NCBI GenBank assembly: GCA_035549615.1
Contig: DASZQO010000039.1
Location: forward strand, 1 to 8,700
Length of the DNA: 8,700 nucleotides
Direction of reading: 5' to 3'
Source: JAKAWQ01 sp035549615
GTDB lineage: Bacteria; Pseudomonadota; Alphaproteobacteria; Acetobacterales; Acetobacteraceae
The notes beneath the pieces were generated by a model that made no database searches, was not told where the DNA came from, and saw only the letters and a program-made list of their open reading frames with translations. Below, one piece after another: positions 1 through 6,929 of this stretch (position 1 is the first letter of the stretch; every line of letters begins with the position of its first letter). The position numbers were made by a program, and so were the translations under genes.

Positions 1-777
1 CTCTTCGGCGCCCATCTTGAAGCCCTGCATGTGCGGACGGACATCACCGGCTTTCTCATCGGCGCGGGTGCCGAGGGTCTGGCGGCGGCCGATGCGCGCT
101 GGGCCGAGGACGTGTCCGCCGCCATCGAAACAAGGGCGGAGCAGACACGCGCGGGCTTCATCGCCGCTGCCGCCCGCCATGGCTTGCCTCTCGCGGCCAA
201 CCTTGCGCCTGCCGGGCAAAGCGCGATCTTCCGGGAAGAAACCGGCGATGCGGCAGCGTTCCTCTCGCGGCATGCCCGTTTCTTCGATCTCGTCATCCTC
301 GGCCGCTCCGGCCGCGTCATCGACGAGCCGCATACCGACACGATTGAGGAGATCCTCATCCGTTCCGGCCGTCCCGCCCTTCTCGTCCCCGCCACGGCGC
401 CCGACAGCGTGGGCAGGAGCGTCGCCGTCGCCTGGAACGGCTCTGCCGCCGCCGTGCGCGCTCTGGTGGCAGCTCTGCCTTTCCTCCACCGTGCCCGCGA
501 AACGATCCTGCTCATGCTCGGCGAGCGGGGCGGGCAGGGGGCGGATGATGTGCAGGCCTATCTCCGCGCCCACGATATCGCGTCCCGGCTCTGCCGCGCG
601 CCCCTGATGCTGCCGGCGGCCGCGGGGAAAGAGCTTCTCTCGGCCGCCCGCGAGGAAGGCGCGGATCTTCTCGTCCTCGGCGGCTATGGCCGCGCCCCCT
701 GGCAGGAGATGATTTTCGGCGGCGCCACGCGGGACGTCATCGGCAGCGGCCTGCTGCCCTTGCTCCTTGCCCATTGA
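1..777 (+). CDS. Universal stress protein (UspA family), tandem domains, 5' end missing
   Basis: The reading frame is open from base 1 and the visible 258 residues begin LFGAHLEALHV, typical of the helix-strand stretch about 20-30 residues into a Usp domain. The true start therefore lies outside the window, and the in-frame GTG at 31 is probably internal. Two Usp-like halves are visible. The first ends with a FDLVILGRSG strand-turn and a SGRPALLVP strand. The second starts near base 412 (SVAVAWNGSAAAVRAL) and ends with LLVLGGYGRAPWQEMIFGG followed by ATRDVI, the glycine-rich nucleotide-binding loop region of the family. Tandem-domain Usp proteins of about 270-280 residues are common in alphaproteobacteria, so only a short piece is missing. 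They are cytoplasmic and linked to stress or energy limitation, but the ligand cannot be told here. The gene converges on mqo, and no clear terminator was seen between them. Confidence 0.93.
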   Translation, partial: LFGAHLEALHVRTDITGFLIGAGAEGLAAADARWAEDVSAAIETRAEQTRAGFIAAAARHGLPLAANLAPAGQSAIFREETGDAAAFLSRHARFFDLVILGRSGRVIDEPHTDTIEEILIRSGRPALLVPATAPDSVGRSVAVAWNGSAAAVRALVAALPFLHRARETILLMLGERGGQGADDVQAYLRAHDIASRLCRAPLMLPAAAGKELLSAAREEGADLLVLGGYGRAPWQEMIFGGATRDVIGSGLLPLLLAH

Positions 778-914
778 AGCGGGACCGACGAAGGCATGAA
801 TCAGGCGGCAAAACGAAAGAGCCGGGGCGCCCGCATACCAATCCGACGGGCGAGAGACCCAGAACAGGGGAGTGGCTCGCGGTGAGCCGGAATCGGCTGC
901 CGCGTCTGCCGGGA

Positions 915-2411
915 TCAGACGTTCTCGATCTTCAGAGCCGCCGCAGTCTCGGCGCGGATATGGCGGCAGGCGTCCGCGTCCGACTTCAGGTCGATTCCAT
1001 AGGTCGGGATCATCCGTTTCAGCCCTGGCAGCCAGCCGTCATTCGAAAGCTTCTCGGCAAAGCATAACCCAAGGACATGCATGGCGATGAAGGCAGCCGT
1101 TGAAGCGCCCGGAGAGGCGCCGAGCAGCGCCACGAGCGACTTGTCCTCCGACGGCACCAGTTCCGTTCCGAATTCGAGCACGCCGCCCCGTTCGCGGTCC
1201 GGCTTGATGATCTGCACGCGCTGCCCGGCGACCGCCTCCCTCCAGTCGGCGCGGGCGGCATGGGGGAAGAACTGGCGAAGCAGGGCGAACTGATGGCTGG
1301 CGCTCTGAAGAACCTGGCCGACGAGATATTCGGTCAGAGCGAAATTGTCCCGCGCGACGTCGAGAAGGGGACCGATATTGTCGAAGGTGATCGAACGGAA
1401 CAGATCCGTCATAGACCCGTGCTTGAGAAATTTTGTTGAAAAGCCGGCATAAGGGCCGAACAGCAGGTGCTTCCTTCCCGCGATGATCCGCGTATCGAGG
1501 TGCGGCACCGACATGGGCGGCGAGCCCTCCGCCGCCTTGCCATAGACCTTGGCATGATGCTGTCCGCTCACCGCATCGATATCGCAGCGGAGCCAGATCC
1601 CGCTGACCGGGAAGCCGCCATATCCTTTTCCTTCCGGAATGCCGGATCGCTGCAGCAGATCGAGCGAAGCCCCGCCGGCCCCGATGAAGACGAATTTCGC
1701 TGCCACGGTCTGGCGCGTCTTGTCCTGGGCGTCCTCCGCGGTCACCAGCCAGCGTCCGTCACTGTCGCGTTCCAGGCCGATCACCTGCCGGTTGTAGTGA
1801 ACGGAGAACCCGCTTTGCGCCGAAAGCTGTGCCACGAGAAGATGCGTGAGGGCCCCGTAATCGACATCAGTGCCAGTCACGATGCGCGTCGCCGCGATTT
1901 CCTGGTTCTCTTCCCGCCCGGCGATGATCAGCGGCGCCCATTGGGCGATCGTCGCCCGGTCCTCGCTATATTCCATGCCATGATAGCAATGATGGGCGGA
2001 CATCTCCGCGTAGCGCCGGCGCAGGAAGGCGACATTCTCCTTCCCCCAGACAAAGCTCATATGCGGGCAGGGATGGATGAATTCCCGCGGATCGGGAATC
2101 GCGCCCTTCCTGACGAGATGGGTCCAGAGCTGGCGGGAGATGTCGAACTCCGTGTTGACGTCCAGGGCTTTCGAGATATCGATGCTGCCATCCGCGCGCT
2201 GCGGCGTGTAGTTCAGCTCGCAATTCGCGGCATGTCCCGTCCCGGCATTGTTCCAGGCCTCGGAGCTCTCCTGCGCGCAATCGTCAAGCGCCTCGAACAG
2301 GCTGACCGTCAGGGAAGGCTCAAGCTCCTTGAGAACGGTGCCGAGTGTCGCGCTCATGATTCCGGCGCCGATGAGCGCCACATCCACTTTGTCGCCGTTG
2401 GCAATTGGCAT
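915..2411 (-). CDS. mqo: Malate:quinone oxidoreductase (FAD-dependent, membrane-associated)
   Basis: Mqo oxidises malate to oxaloacetate and passes electrons to the quinone pool, bypassing or complementing NAD-dependent malate dehydrogenase in the TCA cycle. It is a peripheral protein on the inner face of the cytoplasmic membrane. The 498-residue product matches the family's usual length of about 500. It has an N-terminal FAD dinucleotide-binding loop (GAGIMSATLG, residues 15-24), the Mqo block AWNNAGTGHAA (52-62), FVFIGAGGASL (240-250), GGFPVSG (265-271) and a C-terminal GASPGAST flavin-binding motif (431-438). The start at 2411 is preferred because MPIANGDKVDVALIGAG places the Rossmann strand normally and a GGGAGA ribosome binding site lies just upstream. 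A longer version starting at 2498 would overlap the cupin gene. It is second in a two-gene unit, 17 bp after the cupin stop. It appears intact. Confidence 0.97.
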   Translation of the reverse strand: MPIANGDKVDVALIGAGIMSATLGTVLKELEPSLTVSLFEALDDCAQESSEAWNNAGTGHAANCELNYTPQRADGSIDISKALDVNTEFDISRQLWTHLVRKGAIPDPREFIHPCPHMSFVWGKENVAFLRRRYAEMSAHHCYHGMEYSEDRATIAQWAPLIIAGREENQEIAATRIVTGTDVDYGALTHLLVAQLSAQSGFSVHYNRQVIGLERDSDGRWLVTAEDAQDKTRQTVAAKFVFIGAGGASLDLLQRSGIPEGKGYGGFPVSGIWLRCDIDAVSGQHHAKVYGKAAEGSPPMSVPHLDTRIIAGRKHLLFGPYAGFSTKFLKHGSMTDLFRSITFDNIGPLLDVARDNFALTEYLVGQVLQSASHQFALLRQFFPHAARADWREAVAGQRVQIIKPDRERGGVLEFGTELVPSEDKSLVALLGASPGASTAAFIAMHVLGLCFAEKLSNDGWLPGLKRMIPTYGIDLKSDADACRHIRAETAAALKIENV

Positions 2412-2428
2412 GAAGGATCTCCCGGCGG

Positions 2429-2821
2429 TCAGGATTTTGCGGCGGCCTTGAACGGCAGAGCCGCGCCCGGTTGATACACCACATAGACCCGCCGCCACGG
2501 CTCATCTCCGATCAGCTTCCAGCGATGGCCGGTCCCGGAATTGTCCTCAGCCAGAAGAATATCGCCGGGCCTGATCACGAATTTCCCACCGCCGCGGGTC
2601 TCGAACTCAAGCGTGCCGCCCAATGTAATGACCAGCCGCGGAACCGGGTCCTGATGCCAGGCATAGGAACCGCCCGACTCGGTCTCCTGAAAAGAGACAT
2701 TGACGGCACTGACTGCCGCGGTGACGCGATCGCCCCGCGCACCGGCCGAGAAAGCGATGGTACCCTCCTCGAAATGGGAATTTCCATCCTCTCCGGTCCA
2801 GATGCGAACGCAACGAATCAT
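2429..2821 (-). CDS. Small single-domain cupin protein of unknown function
   Basis: This 130-residue protein folds most likely as one cupin beta-barrel. Its N-terminus (IRCVRIWTGEDGNSHFEEG) matches a widespread family of short cupins that begin with a R-x-Y/W-T-G-x-D-G-x-S-H-F-E pattern. Barrel motif 1 spans about residues 50-74 (YAWHQDPVPRLVITLGGTLE) with His56. The second His of the classic HxH pair is replaced, since the sequence reads HQD. Motif 2 is RPGDILLAEDNSGTGH (84-99) with His99. Metal binding is possible but unproven and no substrate can be assigned. The start at 2821 is chosen over an in-frame ATG at 2854 because AAGGAGAG lies 6 bases before it. It is the first gene of a pair with mqo, so the two are probably co-transcribed. 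A role linked to malate or organic acid metabolism would be inference only. Confidence 0.9.
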   Translation of the reverse strand: MIRCVRIWTGEDGNSHFEEGTIAFSAGARGDRVTAAVSAVNVSFQETESGGSYAWHQDPVPRLVITLGGTLEFETRGGGKFVIRPGDILLAEDNSGTGHRWKLIGDEPWRRVYVVYQPGAALPFKAAAKS

Positions 2822-3040
2822 TTTGTTCTCTCCTTGATCCGCCTTCTCCACCACCGCCCATCGAAGCGTTTTTTGGCAGCGCGAAAATGGCGCGCCCGAC
2901 TTCCCTCTTAAGGCAATCTGTCCCGGCGGCGGACATTAGCCATACCATACTGGTTCCCAAAGCAAAGTGGTCCCGGCACTTCGCGCGTAAGGCGCTTCGC
3001 CTCGGGGCTGGCCGGCCTCTATCCATCGTCCCTTGATCGT

Positions 3041-3077
3041 CCCGAGAGCAGCGGCACGGCATGCCGCCGCTCTCGGG
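3041..3077. terminator. Strong GC-rich hairpin after the FAH-family gene
   Basis: Bases 3041-3056 and 3062-3077 are inverted copies of 16 bases with one mismatch (outer arm CCCGAGAGC / GCTCTCGGG) around a 5-base loop. The structure begins 12 bases beyond the stop codon of the minus-strand FAH-family gene, the expected place for a terminator or mRNA 3'-end stabiliser. On the minus strand it is followed by ACGATCAA rather than a T-run, so it is not a textbook intrinsic terminator. It also lies upstream of the cupin-mqo unit and would isolate that unit from read-through. Confidence 0.65.
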
Positions 3078-3089
3078 CGAGGCAGAAAT

Positions 3090-3914
3090 CTAGGGTCGAA
3101 TCTCGTGCCTTTGCGAACCGAGATCGGCGATGCCACATTCCAGAACGTCGCCCACCGCCATGTAGCGGTTTTTGCCGAAGCCGACACCGGGCGGCGTTCC
3201 GGTTGCCAGAAGGTCGCCCGGCAACAGCGCCATGTGGGTCGAGAAATAGGCCACCATTTCGGTGACGCTAAACAGCATGTCGCTGGTATTGCCCTGCTGC
3301 TCGTACTTGCCGTTCAGCCTGGTCCAGACATCCAGATTCATCCCGTCGATGCCGGTCGTCAGATAGGGGCCGATGGGGGTGTAGGTCGGCCGTGACTTGG
3401 CACGGACGAGATGTTGCTGCCCCGCTTCATCCACCTGCGTCGTCCGGTCCGAGACGTCGTTCAGACAGACATATCCGAAAATATGGCTGGCAGCCTCGGC
3501 GGCGGAAATGTCCTTCGCCTCGCGGCCGATGACGACCGCGAGCTCCGTTTCCCAATCCAGCTTCACGCCATGGTTGGGGCCGCGGGAAATGGGATCAAAC
3601 GGTCCAATCAGGGAGCCGATCGCCTTCAGAAACACTTCCGGTTCCTTCGGCGGCTTCATTTTGAATTCCTCGATATGTTTCTTATAGTTGAAGCCGGTCG
3701 CCGCGATCTGCCGAATGCCGGCGATCGGGGCAAGATAGGTGAAATCGCCGCTGATGGGCGAGAGGCCGGCCGTATCGATATGGGCCAGGGCGCCGGAGGC
3801 GATGGCATCCGGGGTGATGTCGGACACCACCGGGCGCAGGTCCAGATGTTCATTCCCTTTCAGGATGGCGGGGACAACGCCCTTGTCAGTGAGCACGCGC
3901 GCGAATTGCTGCAT
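3090..3914 (-). CDS. Fumarylacetoacetate hydrolase (FAH) family protein
   Basis: The 274-residue protein has the architecture of bacterial FAH-superfamily enzymes, a short N-terminal domain followed by the catalytic fold. The family cleaves or isomerises beta-diketo or 2-keto acids using a divalent metal, for example fumarylpyruvate and acylpyruvate hydrolases, 2-hydroxyheptadienedioate isomerase and oxaloacetate decarboxylases. Visible landmarks are GFNYKKHIEEF (74-84), FLKAIGSLIGPFDPI (95-109) and DWETELAVVIG (120-130), which supplies two acidic metal ligands, Glu122 and Glu124. GYVCLNDVSDR (147-157) supplies Asp153, and LLPGDLLATGTPPGVGFG (230-247) is the active-site lid and glycine loop. 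The start at 3914 has GGAGA 7 bases upstream. The gene lies 174 bp downstream of alsS on the same strand and might be partly read from the als promoter, but the gap could hold its own promoter. The substrate cannot be assigned. An oxaloacetate or acylpyruvate substrate is conceivable given the pyruvate and malate neighbours. Confidence 0.93.
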   Translation of the reverse strand: MQQFARVLTDKGVVPAILKGNEHLDLRPVVSDITPDAIASGALAHIDTAGLSPISGDFTYLAPIAGIRQIAATGFNYKKHIEEFKMKPPKEPEVFLKAIGSLIGPFDPISRGPNHGVKLDWETELAVVIGREAKDISAAEAASHIFGYVCLNDVSDRTTQVDEAGQQHLVRAKSRPTYTPIGPYLTTGIDGMNLDVWTRLNGKYEQQGNTSDMLFSVTEMVAYFSTHMALLPGDLLATGTPPGVGFGKNRYMAVGDVLECGIADLGSQRHEIRP

Positions 3915-4088
3915 GGAATGTTCTCCATTGTGGTGACGGACGATGGTTCCCTGCCCTGGCTGAGCATGCCGTGGAGGGAGCTGCGATGAGAGCGCGATGA
4001 TCGGAGGCGGGAATGCCGGAGATCTGATTCACGCGGGGAAACAAGGATCAGGAGCGAGACGGGTGAGCGCGAGCGATCTCGTCTTGTT

Positions 4089-5765
4089 TTAGTGAATGGC
4101 GTCCCGGTGGACCAATTCGAAGAGTGCGTGATTGTCGCGGTAATCCACCGGAACACCGACGATCACCGGCCCCGGTGTTTCGAATGCCCTCGTCATGACC
4201 GGTCCGATCTCATCCGGCTCATGGATCATGAAACCTGTCGCGCCGAACGAATCGGCATATTTGACATAATCGATAGGGCCGAAATCGACACCCGACGTGC
4301 GGCCATATTTAAGCTTCTCCTGGGTGCCGACCATGTCGTACGAACCATCGACCCAGACCATGTGCACGATATGGGCTTGCCGCCGCACCGCGGTCTCCAG
4401 CTCCATCGAGGAAAAAAGGAAGCCGCCATCGCCCGAGATCGAGAGGATCTTCTCTGCTGGCCGCACGATCGAGGCGGCAATGGCCCAGGGCAGGGCAACC
4501 CCCAGGGTCTGCTGCCCGTTCGAGATCAGCACCTGCCGGGGCCGGAAACTGTGCAGATGATGGGCGATCCAGAGATGAAACGAACCCATATCGAGGCAGA
4601 CCGTCGTGTCGCCGCCCACGAATGGCCGCAGCTCGCAGATGAGCCGCAAAGGATGGATCGGCGTTCCGCCATGGGCTTTCGCCCGCTCGGCGAACAGCCT
4701 GCGCTGTGTGGCGATCTCTTCCAGAATCTCCCTGGAAGGCGCCGCCATCCGCGCCCTTTGCACGTGCTGCGTCAGTGCCGCCAGAGTCTGGGCAATATCG
4801 CCGGTCAGCTCCACGCTTGGCCGATAGCAGTTGTCCAATGTCGCCGGCAGCACGTCGATATGGATGATCGCGCGCGGGCTATCGCCGTTCCATAGCGGCG
4901 GCCAATATTCGACTGGATCATACCCCACCGTGATGACGAGATCGGCCGAGTGCAGCAGCGCATCGGCCGGCTGGTTCGCGATCTGCCCAACCCGCCCGCC
5001 GAAGTTCTCGAACAGCATGGCGCCCACGGCGCCGGCGGCCTGGAAGGTGCCGACCACGGGAAGATGATTCTTGCCCAGAAATTCCCGGAGTGCGCCTTCA
5101 CAGGCGGGCCTGCTCGCCTGCATGCCGAGCAGCACGACCGGCGCTGCCGCCACGCGGATAAGGCGGGCCGCCTCCTCGATCGCCTTCGCGTCGGCCGGGC
5201 CGGGCCCCGCGAAAGCCGGCGGCCGCAAAGGTGCATGCTGGCAGCGTGCCATCATCACATCCTGGGGCAGATTGACATAGGCCGCGCCCGGCCGGCCGGA
5301 TTCGGCGGCCCGGAAGGCATTGGCCAGCACTTCGCTCACCTGGTCGGGGGACCCGACGCTGGCAGAGTATTTGGTCACCGGTCGCATGATCGAAACAGCG
5401 TCCATCGTCTGATGAACATGCTTGAGGGATTCGGCAACCGAAACGGCGCCCCCCAGCGCCACAACCGGGTCGCCCTCGGAATAGGCCGTGGAAAGTCCTG
5501 TTGTCAGATTGGAGACCCCCGGCCCCGAGGTCGCGATGGCAACACCGGCCTTGCCCGTCATGCGACCGATCCCGCCGGCGATGAAAGCCGCATTCTGCTC
5601 ATGCCGGCAGACGACCGTCTCGATCTTTGAGTCGGCGAGCGCATTGAAGACCGTATCGATTTTTCCACCGGGAACACCGAAGATATGGGTTACCCCCTGC
5701 GTCTCGAGCGTCTGCACGACCAGCGCCGCGCCGCTCTGCGCGGCGAGTTCTATCTCTCTGTCCAT
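4089..5765 (-). CDS. alsS: Catabolic acetolactate synthase (thiamine pyrophosphate enzyme)
   Basis: AlsS condenses two pyruvates into 2-acetolactate and CO2, using thiamine diphosphate and a metal ion. The 558-residue protein has the three domains of the family. The N-terminal pyrimidine-binding domain carries catalytic Glu56 in CRHEQNAAF and TSGPGVSNLTTG (79-90). The middle domain carries GYDPVEYWPPLWN (281-293), a sequence typical of catabolic AlsS-type enzymes rather than FAD-containing biosynthetic IlvB. The C-terminal domain has SNGQQTLGVALPWAI (415-429) and the diphosphate/Mg motif starting GDGGFLFSSMELETAV (445-460). It resembles Bacillus subtilis AlsS along the whole length, as far as I recall that sequence. 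No small regulatory subunit gene (ilvN/ilvH) is adjacent, as expected for a catabolic enzyme. The start at 5765 has AGGAAT before it. An upstream in-frame ATG at 5810 would overlap the end of alsD by 26 bases. It lies 19 bp after alsD, so the two are almost certainly co-transcribed. Confidence 0.96.
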   Translation of the reverse strand: MDREIELAAQSGAALVVQTLETQGVTHIFGVPGGKIDTVFNALADSKIETVVCRHEQNAAFIAGGIGRMTGKAGVAIATSGPGVSNLTTGLSTAYSEGDPVVALGGAVSVAESLKHVHQTMDAVSIMRPVTKYSASVGSPDQVSEVLANAFRAAESGRPGAAYVNLPQDVMMARCQHAPLRPPAFAGPGPADAKAIEEAARLIRVAAAPVVLLGMQASRPACEGALREFLGKNHLPVVGTFQAAGAVGAMLFENFGGRVGQIANQPADALLHSADLVITVGYDPVEYWPPLWNGDSPRAIIHIDVLPATLDNCYRPSVELTGDIAQTLAALTQHVQRARMAAPSREILEEIATQRRLFAERAKAHGGTPIHPLRLICELRPFVGGDTTVCLDMGSFHLWIAHHLHSFRPRQVLISNGQQTLGVALPWAIAASIVRPAEKILSISGDGGFLFSSMELETAVRRQAHIVHMVWVDGSYDMVGTQEKLKYGRTSGVDFGPIDYVKYADSFGATGFMIHEPDEIGPVMTRAFETPGPVIVGVPVDYRDNHALFELVHRDAIH

Positions 5766-5784
5766 TGTGGGATTCCTGGAGCTG

Positions 5785-6615
5785 CTAGTGGGAATGTTCG
5801 GCGTAGGCAAGCTCTTCCGTCGTGCTCTTGCTGAGATCCGCTTTGAGGAAGGCTTCCGATTCAGGAAGCGCCAGATGGAAATCCGTCAGCGCCTCGACCC
5901 GGAGCCGGAGCGGACCAGCCACGACATCGAGCAGATGCCCGCCATGCTTGCGGTCCTCCGAGAGGAAATGGAAGTGATAGCCGGGAATGGAGAAGGTGCT
6001 TGAAAAGCCGGGCGACCAGAGGCCGACCAAGGTTCCCTCGAGATCCTCGAACGTAAACTCGCTCTGCGCACGGGCAGCATCCACAAGCCGCGTATGGGGC
6101 GCGGGCGGATTGACCGCGCGCGTGCGTACCCGCGTGAAATGCCCGTCCAGCCGCAAGGCATAGAATATATTGCCGGAATTGCGGTATTGGCTGCAGCTTT
6201 TCTCGAGATCTGCGGAATTGGTGACCGGATCGGACTGCGTATCGATCTCGGGGTTGAAGCGCGTGACGACAGCGAAAGGCGCGCCCGCATCGGGCCCGGC
6301 CTCGCTTACCTCGCCGCTTCCCTTTATCTGAAAAGCGTGCCCATCCAGCACCACCATTTCCCCGTCGAGATGGGCGAAGGTGCCGAGCCCGAAATCACCA
6401 TGCTCCAGGATCGAGCGGACACTCACCTCCCGCTCATAGACGCCGGCGACCAGGGCGCCGGAGGTCGAGACCTGAAACAGCGTATGCAGGGTGATGCCAA
6501 GATATTGAGAAAGCGCGGCGGTGATGACAGAGGAAACCGCGCGTTTTGTGCGCTCGGCCTCCGCGTTCAACGCAGCCACGAGGGACCGCGGAATCGTGAT
6601 GTCGAGATTTGCCAT
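5785..6615 (-). CDS. alsD: Acetolactate decarboxylase with an N-terminal ribbon-helix-helix-like extension
   Basis: The enzyme decarboxylates 2-acetolactate to (R)-acetoin, the second step of the AlsS-AlsD overflow route from pyruvate. Residues about 41-276 form a full ALDC domain. It has FQVSTSGALVAGVYEREV (47-64), HGDFGLGTFAHLDGEMVVLDG (72-92), FYALRLDGHF (151-160), and GYHFHFLSEDRKHGGHLLD (212-230), whose His214, His216 and His227 match the spacing of the family's three zinc ligands. Residues 1-40 are extra. MANLDITIPRSLVAALNAEA followed by ERTKRAVSSVITAALSQYLG has the strand, helix, turn, helix pattern of CopG/Arc ribbon-helix-helix domains. I recall no such domain in Bacillus AlsD. The ATG at 6615 is preferred because AGGA lies about 10 bases upstream and no plausible internal ATG starts at the ALDC boundary. 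It is the first confident gene of the operon, transcribed divergently from the AraC-family gene. It could have a second, DNA-binding role, which is inference. Confidence 0.95.
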   Translation of the reverse strand: MANLDITIPRSLVAALNAEAERTKRAVSSVITAALSQYLGITLHTLFQVSTSGALVAGVYEREVSVRSILEHGDFGLGTFAHLDGEMVVLDGHAFQIKGSGEVSEAGPDAGAPFAVVTRFNPEIDTQSDPVTNSADLEKSCSQYRNSGNIFYALRLDGHFTRVRTRAVNPPAPHTRLVDAARAQSEFTFEDLEGTLVGLWSPGFSSTFSIPGYHFHFLSEDRKHGGHLLDVVAGPLRLRVEALTDFHLALPESEAFLKADLSKSTTEELAYAEHSH

Positions 6616-6618
6616 CGC

Positions 6619-6822
6619 TCATTCCTGTGAAGGTACGGTGTCACGATTGTCCGAGCCTTCTGTCGAGGCCCGCTGGGACGTCACCACCAGAGCGATTTCG
6701 CCGACTTGTGGATGAAGGCCAATCTCGACGCTGCCAGCGCGCACGAGATCGATCGGCGCAGGAACTCTATGCTTGTTCCCGATCCCGGAGAAGAGGATGC
6801 TTGCGCACAAATCGGCGTTCAT
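6619..6822 (-). CDS. Possible small upstream ORF, 67 residues, abutting alsD
   Basis: I do not recognise this product. The frame ends with TGA at 6619-6621, three bases before the alsD ATG, a spacing typical of translationally coupled genes. Codons are mostly GC-ending like those of its neighbours, and the middle part (VEIGLHPQVGEIALVVTSQ) looks protein-like. Against it, the ATG at 6822 has no convincing Shine-Dalgarno sequence. The frame stays open back to 6894 without another ATG, GTG or TTG start. It could be a small protein of the operon, a leader peptide, or simply non-coding leader. Conservation in relatives would decide. Confidence 0.3.
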   Translation of the reverse strand: MNADLCASILFSGIGNKHRVPAPIDLVRAGSVEIGLHPQVGEIALVVTSQRASTEGSDNRDTVPSQE

Positions 6823-6899
6823 CGTAGTTTCACGATATTCATCGAAGGTTCGCGGCAGGGCGGCGGTTTCGTTTTTAATCTGGCTCCTGTTCCTCTATC

Positions 6900-6926
6900 C
6901 TGCCTTGATTAATCTATGGAAGGCAG
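6900..6926. promoter_or_regulatory. Inverted repeat over the AraC-family gene's ribosome binding site
   Basis: CTGCCTT (6900-6906) and AAGGCAG (6920-6926) form a perfect 7-base inverted repeat with a 13-base spacer that itself contains the palindrome GATTAATC (6907-6914). The right arm overlaps the GGAAGG ribosome binding site (6918-6923) of the gene starting at 6930. It could be an operator for autoregulation, for the AraC-type protein or for the RHH domain of AlsD. In mRNA it could also form a weak hairpin hiding the ribosome binding site. Chance is possible at this length. Confidence 0.35.
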
Positions 6927-6929
6927 ACC

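Larger units (their letters stand above)
6616..6929. promoter_or_regulatory. Divergent control region between alsD and the AraC-family gene
   Basis: This 314-bp stretch separates alsD (minus strand) from the AraC-family gene (plus strand) and must carry the promoters of both. Its right end (about 6870-6920) is clearly more AT-rich than its surroundings, with GTTTTTAAT and the palindrome GATTAATC at 6907-6914, a plausible promoter and operator zone. I could not pick convincing -35/-10 pairs for either direction. The left two thirds contain the possible small ORF at 6619-6822. Confidence 0.6.

Noticed and set aside
874..888. Small hairpin GGCTC/GAGCC between the Usp gene and mqo
   Set aside because: It has only five pairs, no T-run on either strand, and such stems are expected by chance in GC-rich DNA.
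1467..2474. Plus-strand open frame of 335 codons
   Set aside because: It lies antisense to mqo, whose motifs are unmistakable. The product has no recognisable domain and is the usual mirror frame of GC-rich coding DNA.
2412..2498. Longer N-terminus for mqo starting at 2498
   Set aside because: It would overlap the end of the cupin gene. The ATG at 2411 has a ribosome binding site and puts the FAD loop at the normal distance from the start.
2936..2973. Possible promoter for cupin-mqo (minus strand TTTGGG, 17 bases, TAATGT)
   Set aside because: The spacing is right but both boxes match the consensus poorly, and alphaproteobacterial promoters cannot be called from such weak matches.
5766..5810. 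Longer N-terminus for alsS starting at 5810
   Set aside because: It overlaps the last bases of alsD and adds a low-complexity stretch. The ATG at 5765 has AGGAAT upstream and fits the family start.
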